Shown: positions 11,741 through 27,951 of the stretch, in pieces
How positions within the stretch are numbered: the stretch's first letter is position 1
Layout: every line of letters starts with the position of its first letter
From: Siphlonurus alternatus
Lineage: Eukaryota; Arthropoda; Insecta; Ephemeroptera; Siphlonuridae
Direction of reading: 5' to 3'
Assembly (NCBI GenBank): GCA_949825025.1
Contig: OX463779.1
Span: 26,766,816-26,830,815 of the forward strand
DNA: 64,000 bases
Position numbers and translations under genes: made by a program
Notes under the pieces: generated by a model
The model's database searches: none
Told to the model about the DNA's origin: nothing
Seen by the model: the letters and a program-made list of their open reading frames with translations, nothing else

Positions 11741-12053
11741 TGACCTCAGTTACAAACCAGAAACGGGAATTTCTGTCGAACAGAATCGAATGAAATAAAT
11801 TTTAAAAAATCGAGGATGCTCCAAAATTTAATCGCTTATAATGGTTTGAGCAAATTCAAGGGGTCGGTTTTCTCACAACAGCTCCATTTCCGGTTTCCGT
11901 TCATAAGGCCAATGTTAAACTTCTGCCTCAAAACTGGTCGAACAGATCCACTTCAAAAAAATTAAGCAGCCTTATTGTGGCGAGCTTAAAGACTCCTGCA
12001 AGTCTCATTAGAATCAAGTAGGCCGTTTCCGAGATCCAAATCAACTGAGGTCA
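11741..12053. mobile_element. Interspersed repeat with short inverted ends (copy A)
   Basis: It starts TGACCTCAGTT and ends AACTGAGGTCA. The interior block (CAACAGCTCCATTTCCGGTT, AAGGCCAATGTTAAACTTCT, AGATCCACTTC) recurs at 51,583-51,810. TTAA MITE copy 4 is inserted only 4 bp beyond its end. No coding capacity. Confidence 0.65.
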
Positions 12054-12057
12054 ATCC

Positions 12058-12412
12058 TTAAGGGTAAGGTAACGCCACCAATGTTAAAAAAAATCCCTCT
12101 CACAAAAATTCTGAAAAAAATTTAAAATGTTCTCCTCTATACCCCCTATCAGTACCTAAAATATCAGGTATACAAATACGATCTAGTTTTTGAGTTATAA
12201 ATTTTTAAAGTTGACTACTTTAACATGGAGAAATGAAACTCCCATGTTAAATTGGTCAACTTTAAAAATTCATAACTCAAAAACTAGATCGTATTTGTAT
12301 ACCTGATAGTTTAGCTACTGATAGGGGGTGTAGAGGAGAACATTTTAAATTTTTTTCAGAATTTTTGTGAGAGGGATTTTTTTTAACATTGGTGGCGTTA
12401 CCTTACCCTTAA
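12058..12412. mobile_element. Palindromic TTAA MITE, copy 4
   Basis: TTAA at 12058-12061 and 12409-12412, with GGGTAAGGTAACGCCACC termini. Nearly identical to copy 2 over its whole 347-bp body. The two arms match each other closely, as expected of a young palindromic MITE. Confidence 0.9.
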
Positions 12413-12416
12413 ACTG

Positions 12417-12421
<5 letters not shown>

Positions 12422-12511
<90 letters not shown>
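12422..12511. repeat. (TA)n followed by (TG)n microsatellite
   Basis: About 70 bp of TA directly joined to about 20 bp of TG. It starts about 10 bp beyond MITE copy 4. Confidence 0.95.
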
Positions 12512-13042
12512 AAGAATAAAGATTATTGAATTTTAAATATAGATAATGTTAAAATGAGTAATATTATTAGTGTATAATATAATAATATAATATGTATATT
12601 ATAGTCACAGTTATGATCCGATAGTGAATAACCCATGCAGTTTTGGTTTTTAGCCCTGTTTTGGTCCCGGACTGCTTTTAGGCTCTTTATATTTTATGGA
12701 CAAAATAAGTATATTATACAGTAAAAGAAAATTGTAACCCATTAATAAACAAAATCATCCTTTCCATGAAAATAAAAACTTCAATACCTTGATAATTTTT
12801 TTACTGCATGATGGTTCAAAATAAATAAATAAAAACAAATAATTGTTGTCGGGTATTTATTTATTTTTTAATTTTTTTTATTTTTTATTTTATTATTATT
12901 TTTCTCTATTTGTAATAAAACGTCATTCGCCTTTTAAATGGCAAATCCAAAACTTTTTCAAAAATCATGTCACTCCACACTTTTTTTTTTGTTTTTTTAC
13001 TCGAAGAGAAGCTCTGATGTGGAACTAAAATATATATTATAT
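12512..13042. other. AT-rich intergenic DNA
   Basis: No gene or structured repeat identified. Homopolymer T tracts give a phenylalanine-rich spurious frame. Confidence 0.4.
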
Positions 13043-15396
13043 ATCGTCGTTGTAGCGCGTTTTTGGCCGATCTTCCAGTTGTAAGTTATGACTCCATGGC
13101 CGATCTATATATTGTAAGTTATGACTCTCTGGCTGATCAGCTTTATTTTTGCCAGGGACGAGTGGCCGAAATGTCAAAAGTTACAACTTTTGTTTTATTG
13201 CGCCATTCGAAAGAGTGCAAAATTTGACACAAGATGGCATCAGTGGTATTTTCCTAATAATTTTCATTTAAATGCTAGAAAAATAATAAAAAAAGGGGCG
13301 AGGCCCGCGAAATCAGCTGTTTGCAAATAACACGTAACAAAATATCAACACAGAGCAAAAACTTAAATCATATATTTATTCAATCCAGTTATTTACTTCT
13401 TCTGGCTGCAAAGAATAATTTTCCTAACGGCCAATTAACATTTAATCAATCAAGTAACAAAATATCTCTCCAGATTGCATCGGGTGATCTCTAAAATCTG
13501 GAATCATGCATGCAACGATTGAATAACTCGTAATTATATGGTTCAGCTACGTGTATAATAATTAATAATAATTAACTTAATAATTAAATGTGATTTTTTT
13601 CAAAATTGTTGTGATTTTGTTTATAAATATTATTTTTTTATTGCGGCGCGCGCCCTATAACAGTATATCGGAAAGAAATAATTAAGCTTTTAGTATGTTA
13701 ATTTTGATACACATCTGCCTGTGGGGGAAAATATTGCAACTAACCACAATAAAGGCGTCACAAAGATCTGTAACTTGCATGCATATATTGTAGAGTGTCG
13801 TAATAACTATAATAGATAAAAAATACCGGTATTTAAATAAAATTATTATTTTACGATATATAGCTAGCATAGTATTACATTTTTTTTTAGCAATTATAAT
13901 ATACTCTAGGACGTTCTTATATAACTAGGAAAAATTAGCAAATAAAATTATATTATTTTTATTATTTTTTTGCAAGTTATTTTATATTTTTTTACCATAT
14001 ATCGCTGCGTATAATAATATATTGTGAGATGTTAAAAGTTTGTAAAAACATGTTTTTATGCTGGCTTGAAAGAGTCGAAGTGCGACAGCTAATTAATTGG
14101 TCTCTCTTCTAGCAGACACGTACATAACTTTTGTTAATTCATTGACGGTCCAACGTGTGCTATCAATATTATACTATTATAATATTGATATATTATATTA
14201 TTATCGTATGAACCTGAAAAAACGAAAAAAAAAATCGCGAGATACCGCGAAGCACAACGCTCACTTCCGGCTTCGTGAATCGCGCCCATATTATATACGT
14301 ACCCATGATAGAATTATAGTGATCGACGTACCATATTAATATTTGTTGTTATAAATAAAATTTAGCATAAATAAATTATAAAATAGCGTAAATATATTTA
14401 CTATATATATTTTTATGATTAATTCAGCAATGGAATTCTGCTACGCGTCTATAATATATACATAAATGCATGCAGTCAACAAAGTATTCTTCGATCGAGC
14501 ATAGAACTCGCTGTGATATTTAATCGTCTTGGTTACGTTTAATTTCCGCGTTTATGTGCAGACCTGTAAAACAAGTAGCATGCTAAGTAAGCTAATTTTT
14601 TTGCATCAATTGCAATTAATGAACTTATAATTGCCTATTGCATTGCTGTTATTTATTACACAAAAAAAATCGACATTATCAGCGATCGACGATGCTAAAA
14701 TCACCCAAACTCGGCTGTGTTCGATTCTATTTTTAATAAATAAACTTTTTTTATAGTCCCTGCACAGCCGCTTTTTTTTTCCCTAAAATTAAAATAATGA
14801 TAAACATGAAATAATATTATAGTAATACACAGTAATTTTATGTCTTACCCATGCATTTTCATTTGTCAGCTAGAAAACGAACCATGAAAATGTTTAAGTA
14901 GCTGAAAAAAATACGGGTATCATATATGCATATATACGCGACGTATATATAAATAAATATTGAAGACGAGCGGCGCGCGTTTCATTAATTTTAATTAATT
15001 CTGTAATTCTATTACATCGTGTTTTTAATTTCTAGCCGAGTTAACAACGTGAGAGAGGATTATTACATGCATTTTCAAGCCCTGTCGGATTATGGCAAAT
15101 TTCATTTATTTATTATTATTATTTTTTAAAGATGACCGCCGGACTTTTATACGTATTTTTTATCGTATTTACATTATAAAAGTGCTGCATACAGGATTTT
15201 AATTTCCAATTAATATTTCCGGAGATAATCAGTTTTTTGCTTCTCCTGAACAATTAGAAAAATTGCAGATCAGCCAGAAGGCCATAACTTACAATATGCA
15301 GATCAGCCAGAGAGTTATAACTTACAATATATAGATCGGCCATGGAGTCATAACTTACAACTGGAAGATCGGCCAAAAACGCGCTACAACGACGAT
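13043..15396. mobile_element. 2.35-kb inverted-repeat element with 32-bp subterminal repeats
   Basis: The left end ATCGTCGTTGTAGCGCG and its complement at 15,380-15,396 define terminal inverted repeats of at least 100 bp. Both ends carry tandem units of about 32 bp of the form GATC(A/G)GCCA-N-AGT(C/T)ATAACTTACAATAT: three to four copies on the right (15,263-15,385) and two on the left (to about 13,142). Arrayed subterminal repeats are typical of transposase-binding sites in MULE-like or hAT-like elements. The interior (13,160-15,250) is AT-rich without a transposase frame. The AT-rich flanks prevent a firm call of the target duplication. Confidence 0.75.
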
Positions 15397-15400
15397 ATGT

Positions 15401-18494
<3,094 letters not shown>

Positions 18495-18869
18495 TTAAAT
18501 TTGTGGCTGGTATTGGAACGCCAGCAGCAGGACTCGCAACGTTGTCAACAACCTCCAAGTGTTTAGAGACTCCTGAGAAAGTTTATCCATTGTTGTTGTG
18601 GTCGAGCGAGCGAGGACGCTCGGAGATGCCGCGGGCTGCGCTGCATGAATGGGGCAACGCACTCGGCGCGTAATCAAGCACGGTCGAGCGGCCGGCGAGA
18701 CTTGAGGAGCTCCATTGATCGACGAGAACGAATCTTCCAGCATCAGCGACGACTCTCGATCATCTTTGTGGATTTTATAAGATCTCGTGACAACAACAGC
18801 AGACGTTTGCTGCATGGTGACACATTGTACCATCAAATTGGGAGTTTCGGAGGACACAATACAAGTCAT
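18495..18869 (-). CDS. Hypothetical minus-strand ORF / possible terminal exon
   Basis: A 124-codon frame in a locally GC-rich patch. The minus strand shows a strong acceptor (TTTTTTACTGCTGCAG) just upstream at about 18,883, so it could be a last exon ending at the stop near 18,495. The product is Ser/Thr/Arg-rich with no motif I recognise. It has no neighbours that support a gene. A chance frame is equally likely. Confidence 0.2.
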   Translation of the reverse strand: MTCIVSSETPNLMVQCVTMQQTSAVVVTRSYKIHKDDRESSLMLEDSFSSINGAPQVSPAARPCLITRRVRCPIHAAQPAASPSVLARSTTTTMDKLSQESLNTWRLLTTLRVLLLAFQYQPQI

Positions 18870-19016
18870 ACACCTGCAGCAGTAAAAAATTACTCATTAT
18901 AATCGTATCGCTGCTCTCCATTCATTTTATCCATTATAAGAATCGATCGTTTTTAACGCTTTTTAGTGCTTAAAAAATAACAAAACCACAATTTTTTCCT
19001 TGGTTCTAAATAGGAC

Positions 19017-19055
<39 letters not shown>

Positions 19056-20509
19056 TGTGGTTTGTGACTTTTGACTATGTTATAAGTTATTTTATACCAG
19101 GTAAAACTGGTGAGAGATAAAATATCGTACTAGCAGACTCACTTATTATAAACAATTTTGTTGTTGTGCGAAGCAGCCAGCTCTCATGCAGGCATATATT
19201 ACTACATAGCACTTTGCTAGTAGAGGTACTCAGGAAATGCTTGTCTATATAGTGAGTGCCACGTTACTAATGTGAGGTGGGTGGGACGCGAGCGCAACGC
19301 CACCCGGTGACATTAACAACAGTGACGTCACTGGTGTTCACATGTGCCCTCTAATTAATATCGCCTGCTCGTTAAGAAGGTCCCGCGTCTCCAGCCAATT
19401 ATTCAAGACCGGAAGAATTTAATTGCTGGAGGATCGTCTGCTGAGATTACCCCTCGAGTTCTCTTCACCGAACTAGCGCCCACACTCAACTCAGACCCAG
19501 CAACCATACAGCAAAAAGCTTATAACTTACCATTTAATTTAATGTACGAAACTCAAGAAACTGTAGTTTCTAAATTAATTAACATTTTAATTCGAAGACA
19601 AAAAACACAAAATTACTGAGATATGTTATACATTTTAAAGTACACTTAAGCATAATTAACTATATAATTATATATAACACATAATTTTTATTAAAATACT
19701 TGTATATATATTATATTATCTTTGTTTGTATACTTTAATTTACACTGCATGCATGCAGAGTCCAAGATGTCGAACTGGGAACTTGGAGAACATTTAGAAT
19801 AACGTCTGACAGAAAATTACTCGTGAAGGCGGAATGAAGGCGGAACCGAGTACTGATGTAACAAAATAACAAAATATTGAAACCCAAGTTAATATTAAAT
19901 ATATCGAGATAGAAGTTTTTAAAAGTGGAAGATTCAAGTGTTCGCATGCAGCATATCACTAATTTTCTGTCTGAGCAATCGACAGCATTTGCATCAGAGT
20001 TACGATTATAATAATTCATAAAGTTTGATAGTCAATTCAAAATAATATATCGAGGAAAAGTTGTTGTAAATACGTCTGGGTAAAAGTAGTGAGCATTGCA
20101 ACACGGAGAGACCGTGGGCGTGATGCGAGATCATGTGATGTAAGGTGCGCCGGGCGAGACAGAGGCAGCAGCAGCAGCCACCTTGCCAACCAGTGTGACG
20201 ACAAACCTGTGCTAGCAAAATTAAACCTTCCACAAAATGCACACAAAAGGTTCTTATCTCCATTACTGTATTAGATGATATTAGTGTCATTATCACAATC
20301 ATTTGTTGATAAGATCAACGGAAATCAATTATTATCTTCGATGTTCTTTTTCTATCAATGGAATTCCAATATACATTTTGTTATTATCTTTAATTTACAT
20401 TTTTTTAATTAAATAAATTACATAAAGAGTATCCAGGAATAAAAGCCGTCATAATTTAATCGGAATCAGCAAATTTGTTATCGACATCCGATATGACGAT
20501 CTCGACGTA
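18870..20509. other. Intergenic DNA with a poly(T) tract and a CRE
   Basis: Holds a 30-base T run at 19,021-19,050 and a perfect CRE (TGACGTCA, about 19,324-19,331). A GC-rich patch at 20,090-20,220 has a (CAG)n stretch (GGCAGCAGCAGCAGCC). No supported gene. Confidence 0.35.
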
Positions 20510-20555
20510 TTAAATTTTATCGTTGAACATCACAGGTAGTAGAAACTTAGATAAT

Positions 20556-20819
20556 TTAATTACGTTGGTGTAATTTCGCGTTACGAGACTGATATCGCAG
20601 CTGATTGTTTCTGCTGAGAGCCACGGCGGATATTGGAAATTTCCCTGGCGGTCGGTGTGGCAACACTGCCTGGGCACATAGCGGATCTCTTCTGCTCGCA
20701 GCCTCACCTCGGCGGCGGCGGCGGTTTTCGGTCAGCAGGTAGAACTGAGGCGGCTCGTGCTCCCACACCTGCCGTTTGTGAGCACCAGTCACCTCACCTG
20801 TCCGTGTGATGGTCCCCAA
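20556..20819 (-). other. GC-rich island with overlapping minus-strand frames, possible exon
   Basis: On the minus strand an acceptor-like ACAAACGGCAG is followed by GTGTGGGAGCACGAG. The segment then runs to a (CCG)n stretch ending in a donor-like GAG/GTGAGG. Two frames are open: one gives QVWEHEPPQFYLLTENR plus an Arg run, the other a peptide with EIRYVPRQCCHTDRQGNF. Neither matches a family I can name. The base composition resembles the real exons in this window, so it deserves transcript evidence. Confidence 0.22.
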
Positions 20820-22920
20820 TGGTGTTCGCCATTCACCTGCAGTCTACGGTCCGCAATGGTTCACCCTGCAGGCTACACAGGAGTGTCCTCCAAAATTAAA
20901 AATATATAAAAATATTTTTTTTTTTCATATATAATTATATATTAAATTTGTAACCCTCTAAAAACCTGTAAGGTTTTGACACCCTGCATGAAAATCGAAG
21001 GGAAATACCGAAAAAGAATTTCATGCAGGTTACTTATGCTGAATTCAAGTTTACTTGTTTACTACCTTGCTTTTTATATTCAGACAGACTCAGAAAGTTA
21101 TAACGTCTCAGTGGAACCTGGATTAAAATATCTCGTACTTGGGCTTGCTGCAAGAGCTTATATTATTATCATTATAGATTCACAATAAATCACCATGTAT
21201 ATGTTCTCCAAATTCAGGCCCTCATTTTACAAATAGACATTTTCTTGCAATCTCATAACCTTTTGTTATATAATTGAAGAAGAAAGAAAATTGAAAACAA
21301 TGATTGACCTTCCATAAATTTAGCAAATTGTTTGCTCTAATTTACAAAGTTACAAAATTCTATGACATTAAAAAATAACGATTTAAAATTTAAAGTCTCA
21401 TTTTTCAACTGTTTTACAATACCACAAAATACAATTAACATTTAATTCTGTGTTGCATCAATCTCATATTATATTGAGTAAGAATTTTAACTTGTTATTA
21501 TGCTGTTAAAATCATAATCTCAAAATTCTTATTTTTATTTTACCATTTCGTCGATTCCATTATTTCCTAACGAAAGTAAAGAGACGCCCTAGCCATGATA
21601 TAAAGAATACGCAGCCCTCCGAAATGACCGGCTAAGCTCCAGCAACACGCGTGCTTCTCAGTCATAAACTCGATCTGATGCAACCATCTAGCCCAAATCG
21701 ACTGAAGATTATACGATCATGATTATAAAAAATAGATTGCATTTCAAATTATAGCAATTGATCAGCGTAGAAGAGCGTGGCACAGATTCAAGAAACGTTA
21801 AAAATCAGCAAGCATGACAATCATGCATAAATATATAATAATGAACAACTTATATTATCATGAAAATGTAATTATAACTTGTTTTTTTTATTATTTATTT
21901 TTATTTCTCACCTTCTCTCATAACAGTTGATATTTTGACTTCATCTCAAATGACATGAATTACGTTTTGTTCTAACAAAACTTGGCTGCGATCCACAAGA
22001 CGTTGTCAGCAGACTCCAGCAATCACTCCAGAGAATCTCTGTAGCCCGGGCTTTTATTGCTGGCGGGGTGTAGCCCATGCCTATACCCGGTTTTGGGGAG
22101 ATTACGTGCAGTAGCCGCGGGTAATTCTCTAGTGGCGGGGTGCAGACGACCCGGTTTCTGGAGGTCCGGCGGTTCCTCCCACGCGCGACCTTCCCAAACC
22201 TCGCCACATCTCACGCTCCACAACTTCTTGTGAACACAATCAAGAAGATCTTACTGCCGTTCAATTGAAGCTACCGAGAAAGTTAATTAAGGATTAAACC
22301 CATTTACATCTACGTGCCTAACTGCAGTCTATTAACTATATTAATTAAATATGAGCTTAATTTCTAATTTTCACACTTTAATTTAGATAACACATTAAAT
22401 ATATTATTAATTTTATCAACAAAATTTAGAAACTAGATAAAAAAAAAAGGTCTCAGTCATTATAGTTTCTACAGTCTACATATACAAAGGGAGCTACTCC
22501 CTCTAATTTTTAGAACGCCTCATGTCTCAGCCGTTTGCAAAAAAAAAAATAAATAAATAAATAAATAAATAAAAAAAATAAAATAAAAAGTTAAAAATAG
22601 TTTCATTTTTTTACGTGCAAGTGATAAATAATTCAACCCAGCATAAACTCTGATTTAGCAAGTTTTTAACTTAATTTCTCCTGTGCTTTCTCTGCACCAT
22701 AACTTGTGATGGAAACGACTTGACTGTATCGATTCTTTATTGAGCTCACCAATAATCTCGTTGCCGCACAAAATGATCCCCCACATTTCTCTCACATCTC
22801 TCTCGACTGCGAGCTGTGCACGGGGACCAAGAATATGATTAATTTCTCACCATAACCATCACGATTATCACTCAGAATTATTACTTTTAACAATAGAATA
22901 TTATATATATAATTACTAAA

Positions 22921-22995
22921 GCCGGTATTACACGATACAATTTTTCTAAAAATTTGTATTTAATTGTTAGAAAAATTGTATCATGTAATACCGGC
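22921..22995. mobile_element. 75-bp mini foldback element
   Basis: GCCGGTATTACACGATACAA at the left and its near-perfect complement ending CCGGC at 22,995 leave a short loop. TAAA flanks it on both sides, a possible 4-bp target duplication. Confidence 0.65.
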
Positions 22996-23649
22996 TAAAA
23001 CCATAATATGACGGCCTCATTTTTTTTATTTATTATTTATTTCGCTTCATTTTAAAAATGCTTATAATTAATGATTTAGCCGGTGGGGGCGTCGCCTCTT
23101 TATTTTGGGAGGGAGAGTGTCGAGAAATAATAAATTTGATGCTTCATTGCTTTTTATATTTTTACCATCCCAGGAGCTTTTTCCGCACCCCCTTACCCCG
23201 TATTACCTATATAATAGGTCGCGCTTTGAATTGAAGTGACTTCTCGACACTTTTGTCTGACTATAATGCAGTTCACCGGCTTAAAAAGTGACGTCACCGT
23301 GGTCACACCAAAATACAAGTTAATAGAAAGTATTGACTGCTGCATGCGCTTTCTGGTCAATTGTAACGTGACGATACTAATCAATCAGAAAATAGTTGGA
23401 CTCGGGCCATGTAGTATAAAACAAGCACTGAAGTACTAATAATTAATATAAAACCAAAATTATATCTTATATATATAGATAGGGGATTTGTACATACAGT
23501 ACTACATACAGCTTTATTCTGCTGTAGCAAAAATATTAATACTTCATATTATAGTAAGAAAATGTATTATTATGAGTTTATTTTGTTGTTGTTTCTATGC
23601 GATTATAAATTAATATTTTTTCAAAGGATTTCCAGACTTTGCTTTACCA

Positions 23650-23754
<105 letters not shown>

Positions 23755-26700
23755 TATTTTTTATTTTCTTTATTTTATTTTTTTGCTCTTTCCTCGTAGT
23801 TGATGATGAGAGAGAAAAAAATCGTCACCACGCATGCAATATTTGCTAATCATTGTCTACAATAAAATTGTATGTTTATGTAATGTGATACTTAAAACCT
23901 ATAATATAATGCATAACTAATCAAACATGTTATACGATATAGTTTAATTTTTGTAAGTATGTGTGACGTCATTTGTTTCCCCGCGGTATTGTTCTCGTCG
24001 GTCAAAGTGTTATCCCCACGAGCTCCTCCCCCGAACACACGTCTGTCTAATCACCCTCCACTGGACGTGCGTCGCGTAAACAACACACTATAAAAGTCAT
24101 TTGCATTTCAACTCCAGCGCTGATTTGAATAACGTATGTTATCAGTTTTATTGTTGTCCGTGCCAGGTGTCGCGTGGCTCATTTGCTGCAAGCACGCACA
24201 TGACTAGCTACCACGCCTACCACTGGGTTGGGATTTAATCCGATTGCTTGCTGCATGTGATTAATTATCATTGTTCCGGCTGCCTCAGCTGCTTGATGAT
24301 TGGTGTCAGCTAATCCTTATAATGACAAAGACTTAAAATTCGTTACTTAAAATTGTATAATAATATTAAGATTTCAAAAATGAGATTATATAAAATTTAA
24401 AACTCATGGTGTAAATCGCAGACTTAAACATTTTAATCTCCACCCAAACATCTAGACCACCTGAAATTTATTTGCAATGCGTAAAAAGTTTTAGGACGCA
24501 TCAATATTAATAAAAGAAGTGATTTGACTTCTTCTTTGTTATGTATTTATAAAGAATTATAATAATCGAAAGGAGTGCATGCACAATGGACATTATAATA
24601 TAACGACGTAGGACCACGTTTGGCCGTGCTGCGACTGACATTCATTTGCATTTGCGTGACGGACAGCCCGCCGTCCATCGACCCAGCTAAGGCTGATTCT
24701 TGATTCTATGCTGGCTGCGGGCGCCACCCTTACACGCCGCCATCAGCTCCATAAGGGTTGTACTTTGTATTGACAACTTTTTCATTCCAAAGAAATTGTT
24801 CTCTTATCAAATGTGCTCGCAATGTTCAAACAATTTCCAGCACCATCTGCTGTTTTCGGAGAATATGATTAATTAAAAGAATTTCCGCATGACGTTTTAA
24901 TCACTTGCTTTATTTGTCTACCATCTGGTCTGCAGTACGTGTTTGATAATAACGGGCTCTGCACTCATTAACAGTCATGCTGGATATATAATTAGTGAAG
25001 TTCACAGTTAAATTTGGTATTATTTTTGTATAGTGCATGCAATATAACTGCAGTACGTTTTCTAGCTATGATTTTTGTTCTATAAATAACATTTTGTTTC
25101 GTCATGCAATATTGCAAGCTTCGCGTTCATTGAGGTGGAAAAAAATTCTCTAATATTGAGTTTTTGTTTACTATATAATACTTTTTTTTAGCATTGTTTT
25201 AGCCCTGCCCCGCACCCTCCCCCTCTTTCAACTTCACTGACTGCAAGATAGATGCAAGCATGCATGAGTGGACTTTGTATGCGAATGACGCTGATGTAAC
25301 AATGAGTTCGTTCATGACTGTATGCATGCATAAATATATCAATAATAAGTAAAACAGGTAAAACTTCTGTATCATGTTATTTAACAATTTAGAATAACAT
25401 TAATGTACGTATATTGATAACAATATAATTATAGTTTGTATATAATATGAATTGCCGCATGCCATGTTTCGATCCTTAATTTTATTTATGACAAATTTTA
25501 ACACCTCAAATCTGATCAGTGACCAACTAATTAAATCCATCAAAGAATTGTTGGAGAGTTTTGAATCAATCCATGTCATTATATATACAATATTTTTTAA
25601 TAGGAGTTGAAGAAAGCATAGACTCAAACTCTGTACTAAATTTATAGTTGAAATATTTTTTAAAAACGTTACAATATATATAATATATATGATAGCAAAT
25701 TACTTGCCTGCAAACTGTATACGTCACTCATATAGCAAACTGAAATTGACGCGAGGCCAAGTATTTCAATTGGAGTGTACTTGAGAATTAATTGAAGCTG
25801 TTACGTTCTCCATGAGTTTGTTTGCTATAGCAGGTCGCTCAACTCTCCTAGCTCGTGCAGATGAGGAGTTTGCGTACTTGCAGCTAGGGAGCTCCCAGCA
25901 TCTTATTTCCTCAGACAGATACATGCAGGGTTCATACAGCTGACCTAGTCACTGCAGTTAGGTCAATACCCCTGCCGTGTTGTTGGTATTGTACTTGCAT
26001 GCAATATTGATCAAGTGGAGGAGCCGCTATGTCAACGTGGGTGAATTGGGTGAATCATCTTTTTCCCTCGCCACGATCTCGCGCGCCGTTCTATCTCCCG
26101 GGAGCAATTTCTCTAATCTCTTAATACTCATGATGCAATAGATCTGTTGGGCCATTGTAATTGCCAATACTGAGGAGGCACAGCGTGCAGATACTGCTAG
26201 GTTTTATCTCAGCTGTTCGACCCCATCCCAGTAAGGGAGCCTAGCTTGAGATATTGCATGATTCGGCATGCTCGTCAATAGTCTCAGCGTCTCGGGAGAC
26301 TGCTCGCGGTAAGCAATCTATGTTAATGTAATTTAGTTTTAAAATGCAGGAGAATATACTCTATTATAGTTAAAATTGATCATAAAAATTTAATACATGA
26401 AATATGAAGCAAATTACGATTAAAAAATATAATTATATTCTTAAAATAACTTTATACTGTAACCGTAAAATCTACAGAGGTGCAGCAATAACCAGTCTTA
26501 AAATTAATGTTATTAGTAGAAATAATAGTAAGTTACTCGAGTTCATTTGTTAATTAGAACTATATAATTATTATTGAAATTTTACTAATTTAACCAACAG
26601 GATAGTATATTAGCTTTTCTTTAAGCGACGTTGTATCAGAATGAACAATGCAAAAGAAAATATTACTTTTTAATTTAAAATTCCACAAAGTTAAATATAA

Positions 26701-27951
26701 TAATTATATCCTATTAATTGACAATTATCAGAGCGATGAAAAGTGCGTGAGCTAATTTTAAATGTAAAAGTCTCCCAAATATTAACGCAAGGTATTATCG
26801 GCGTGACTCGAGCTCTTGCTGTTGAGGATTTGCGCTGAGCGACCCAGTGACCGACGAGCGGTTGTTCCGCCTGACTCTTCGAGGAGCCGCCCGCCCCGGG
26901 GTGCTAGCTGCATTGTCCGCACAAGTGAGAATTGGAACAGCAAGTACTCTGATGCTCTGTCCGCAAGCCATATATAGCTGTACATGAACATTGTTTATCA
27001 ATTGGTGCAGAACGATTGAACGTATCGATTGTGGTGTTAACAACGATCTTATCACTCATCTCGGCAGGTTGAGCGTGCGAATGTTGGACAGGTGGGCGTG
27101 TTCCTCGCTCCCACTTGAGTCCCACGTGATAATCGGTCCATTCGCATTCTCCTATCCATTCCCAGCGAGTCTGTGAAACTTCAACAAAAGTTTTTACCGT
27201 GATGAATTGATAAAAGTTTGCAAAATAAAATTTATTTGTGAAAAAATAGGTTTCCGGTTGTAACAAATCATCCTATTCATCTGTTCGCTCCGCAGAAATG
27301 CAGACGATTAGACTTTAATATTTTTGTGCGAGTCTGTACTTTGAGACGTGAATAACACTAAAAAATATTTGCTATTAAACTTTTGAAGCATGCTCATTCC
27401 GCAAAACTTATTTTCAGCTTGGCTGAGTTTCTGAATTAGATTTAGATTTACGCTGCATGGTCATATCCTGGACACTCGCTGTCACAGCTGCAGCTTCAAT
27501 AATTTTTTACCGCATTATCTTCCATGCATGGAGCATGGATGACTAATGTGCCACACCACGTAACGATAATCGAAAATTAAAGCTCCATTATTTGAATTGT
27601 ACTTAATTTACTACATGATAAAAGCAGGGTAAAATTATGAAAAAAAAAGAAAGAAAAAAAGAAAAATCGCAGTTAATACATTTGAACGATTTTCAAAAAT
27701 TTCATTTGTTATTATATAGTAATTAATAGCAATTAGAGTTTCTTCACGCATTTTTTTCATGTTCTTTTTTTTTTTTTTACAAAAGATTACAGAATACTAT
27801 ATATATAGCTACAAACCCATGTAAAATTAGCTAGTGATCGACCAAAGAAAAGAAAATATATTTACTTTATGCTTGCTCTATTTTAGTATCTTGGCAACAT
27901 TTTCAAATTGTTGACAAATCGGTAGCCATTTTTACTGTCAGCCCGTAAAGT

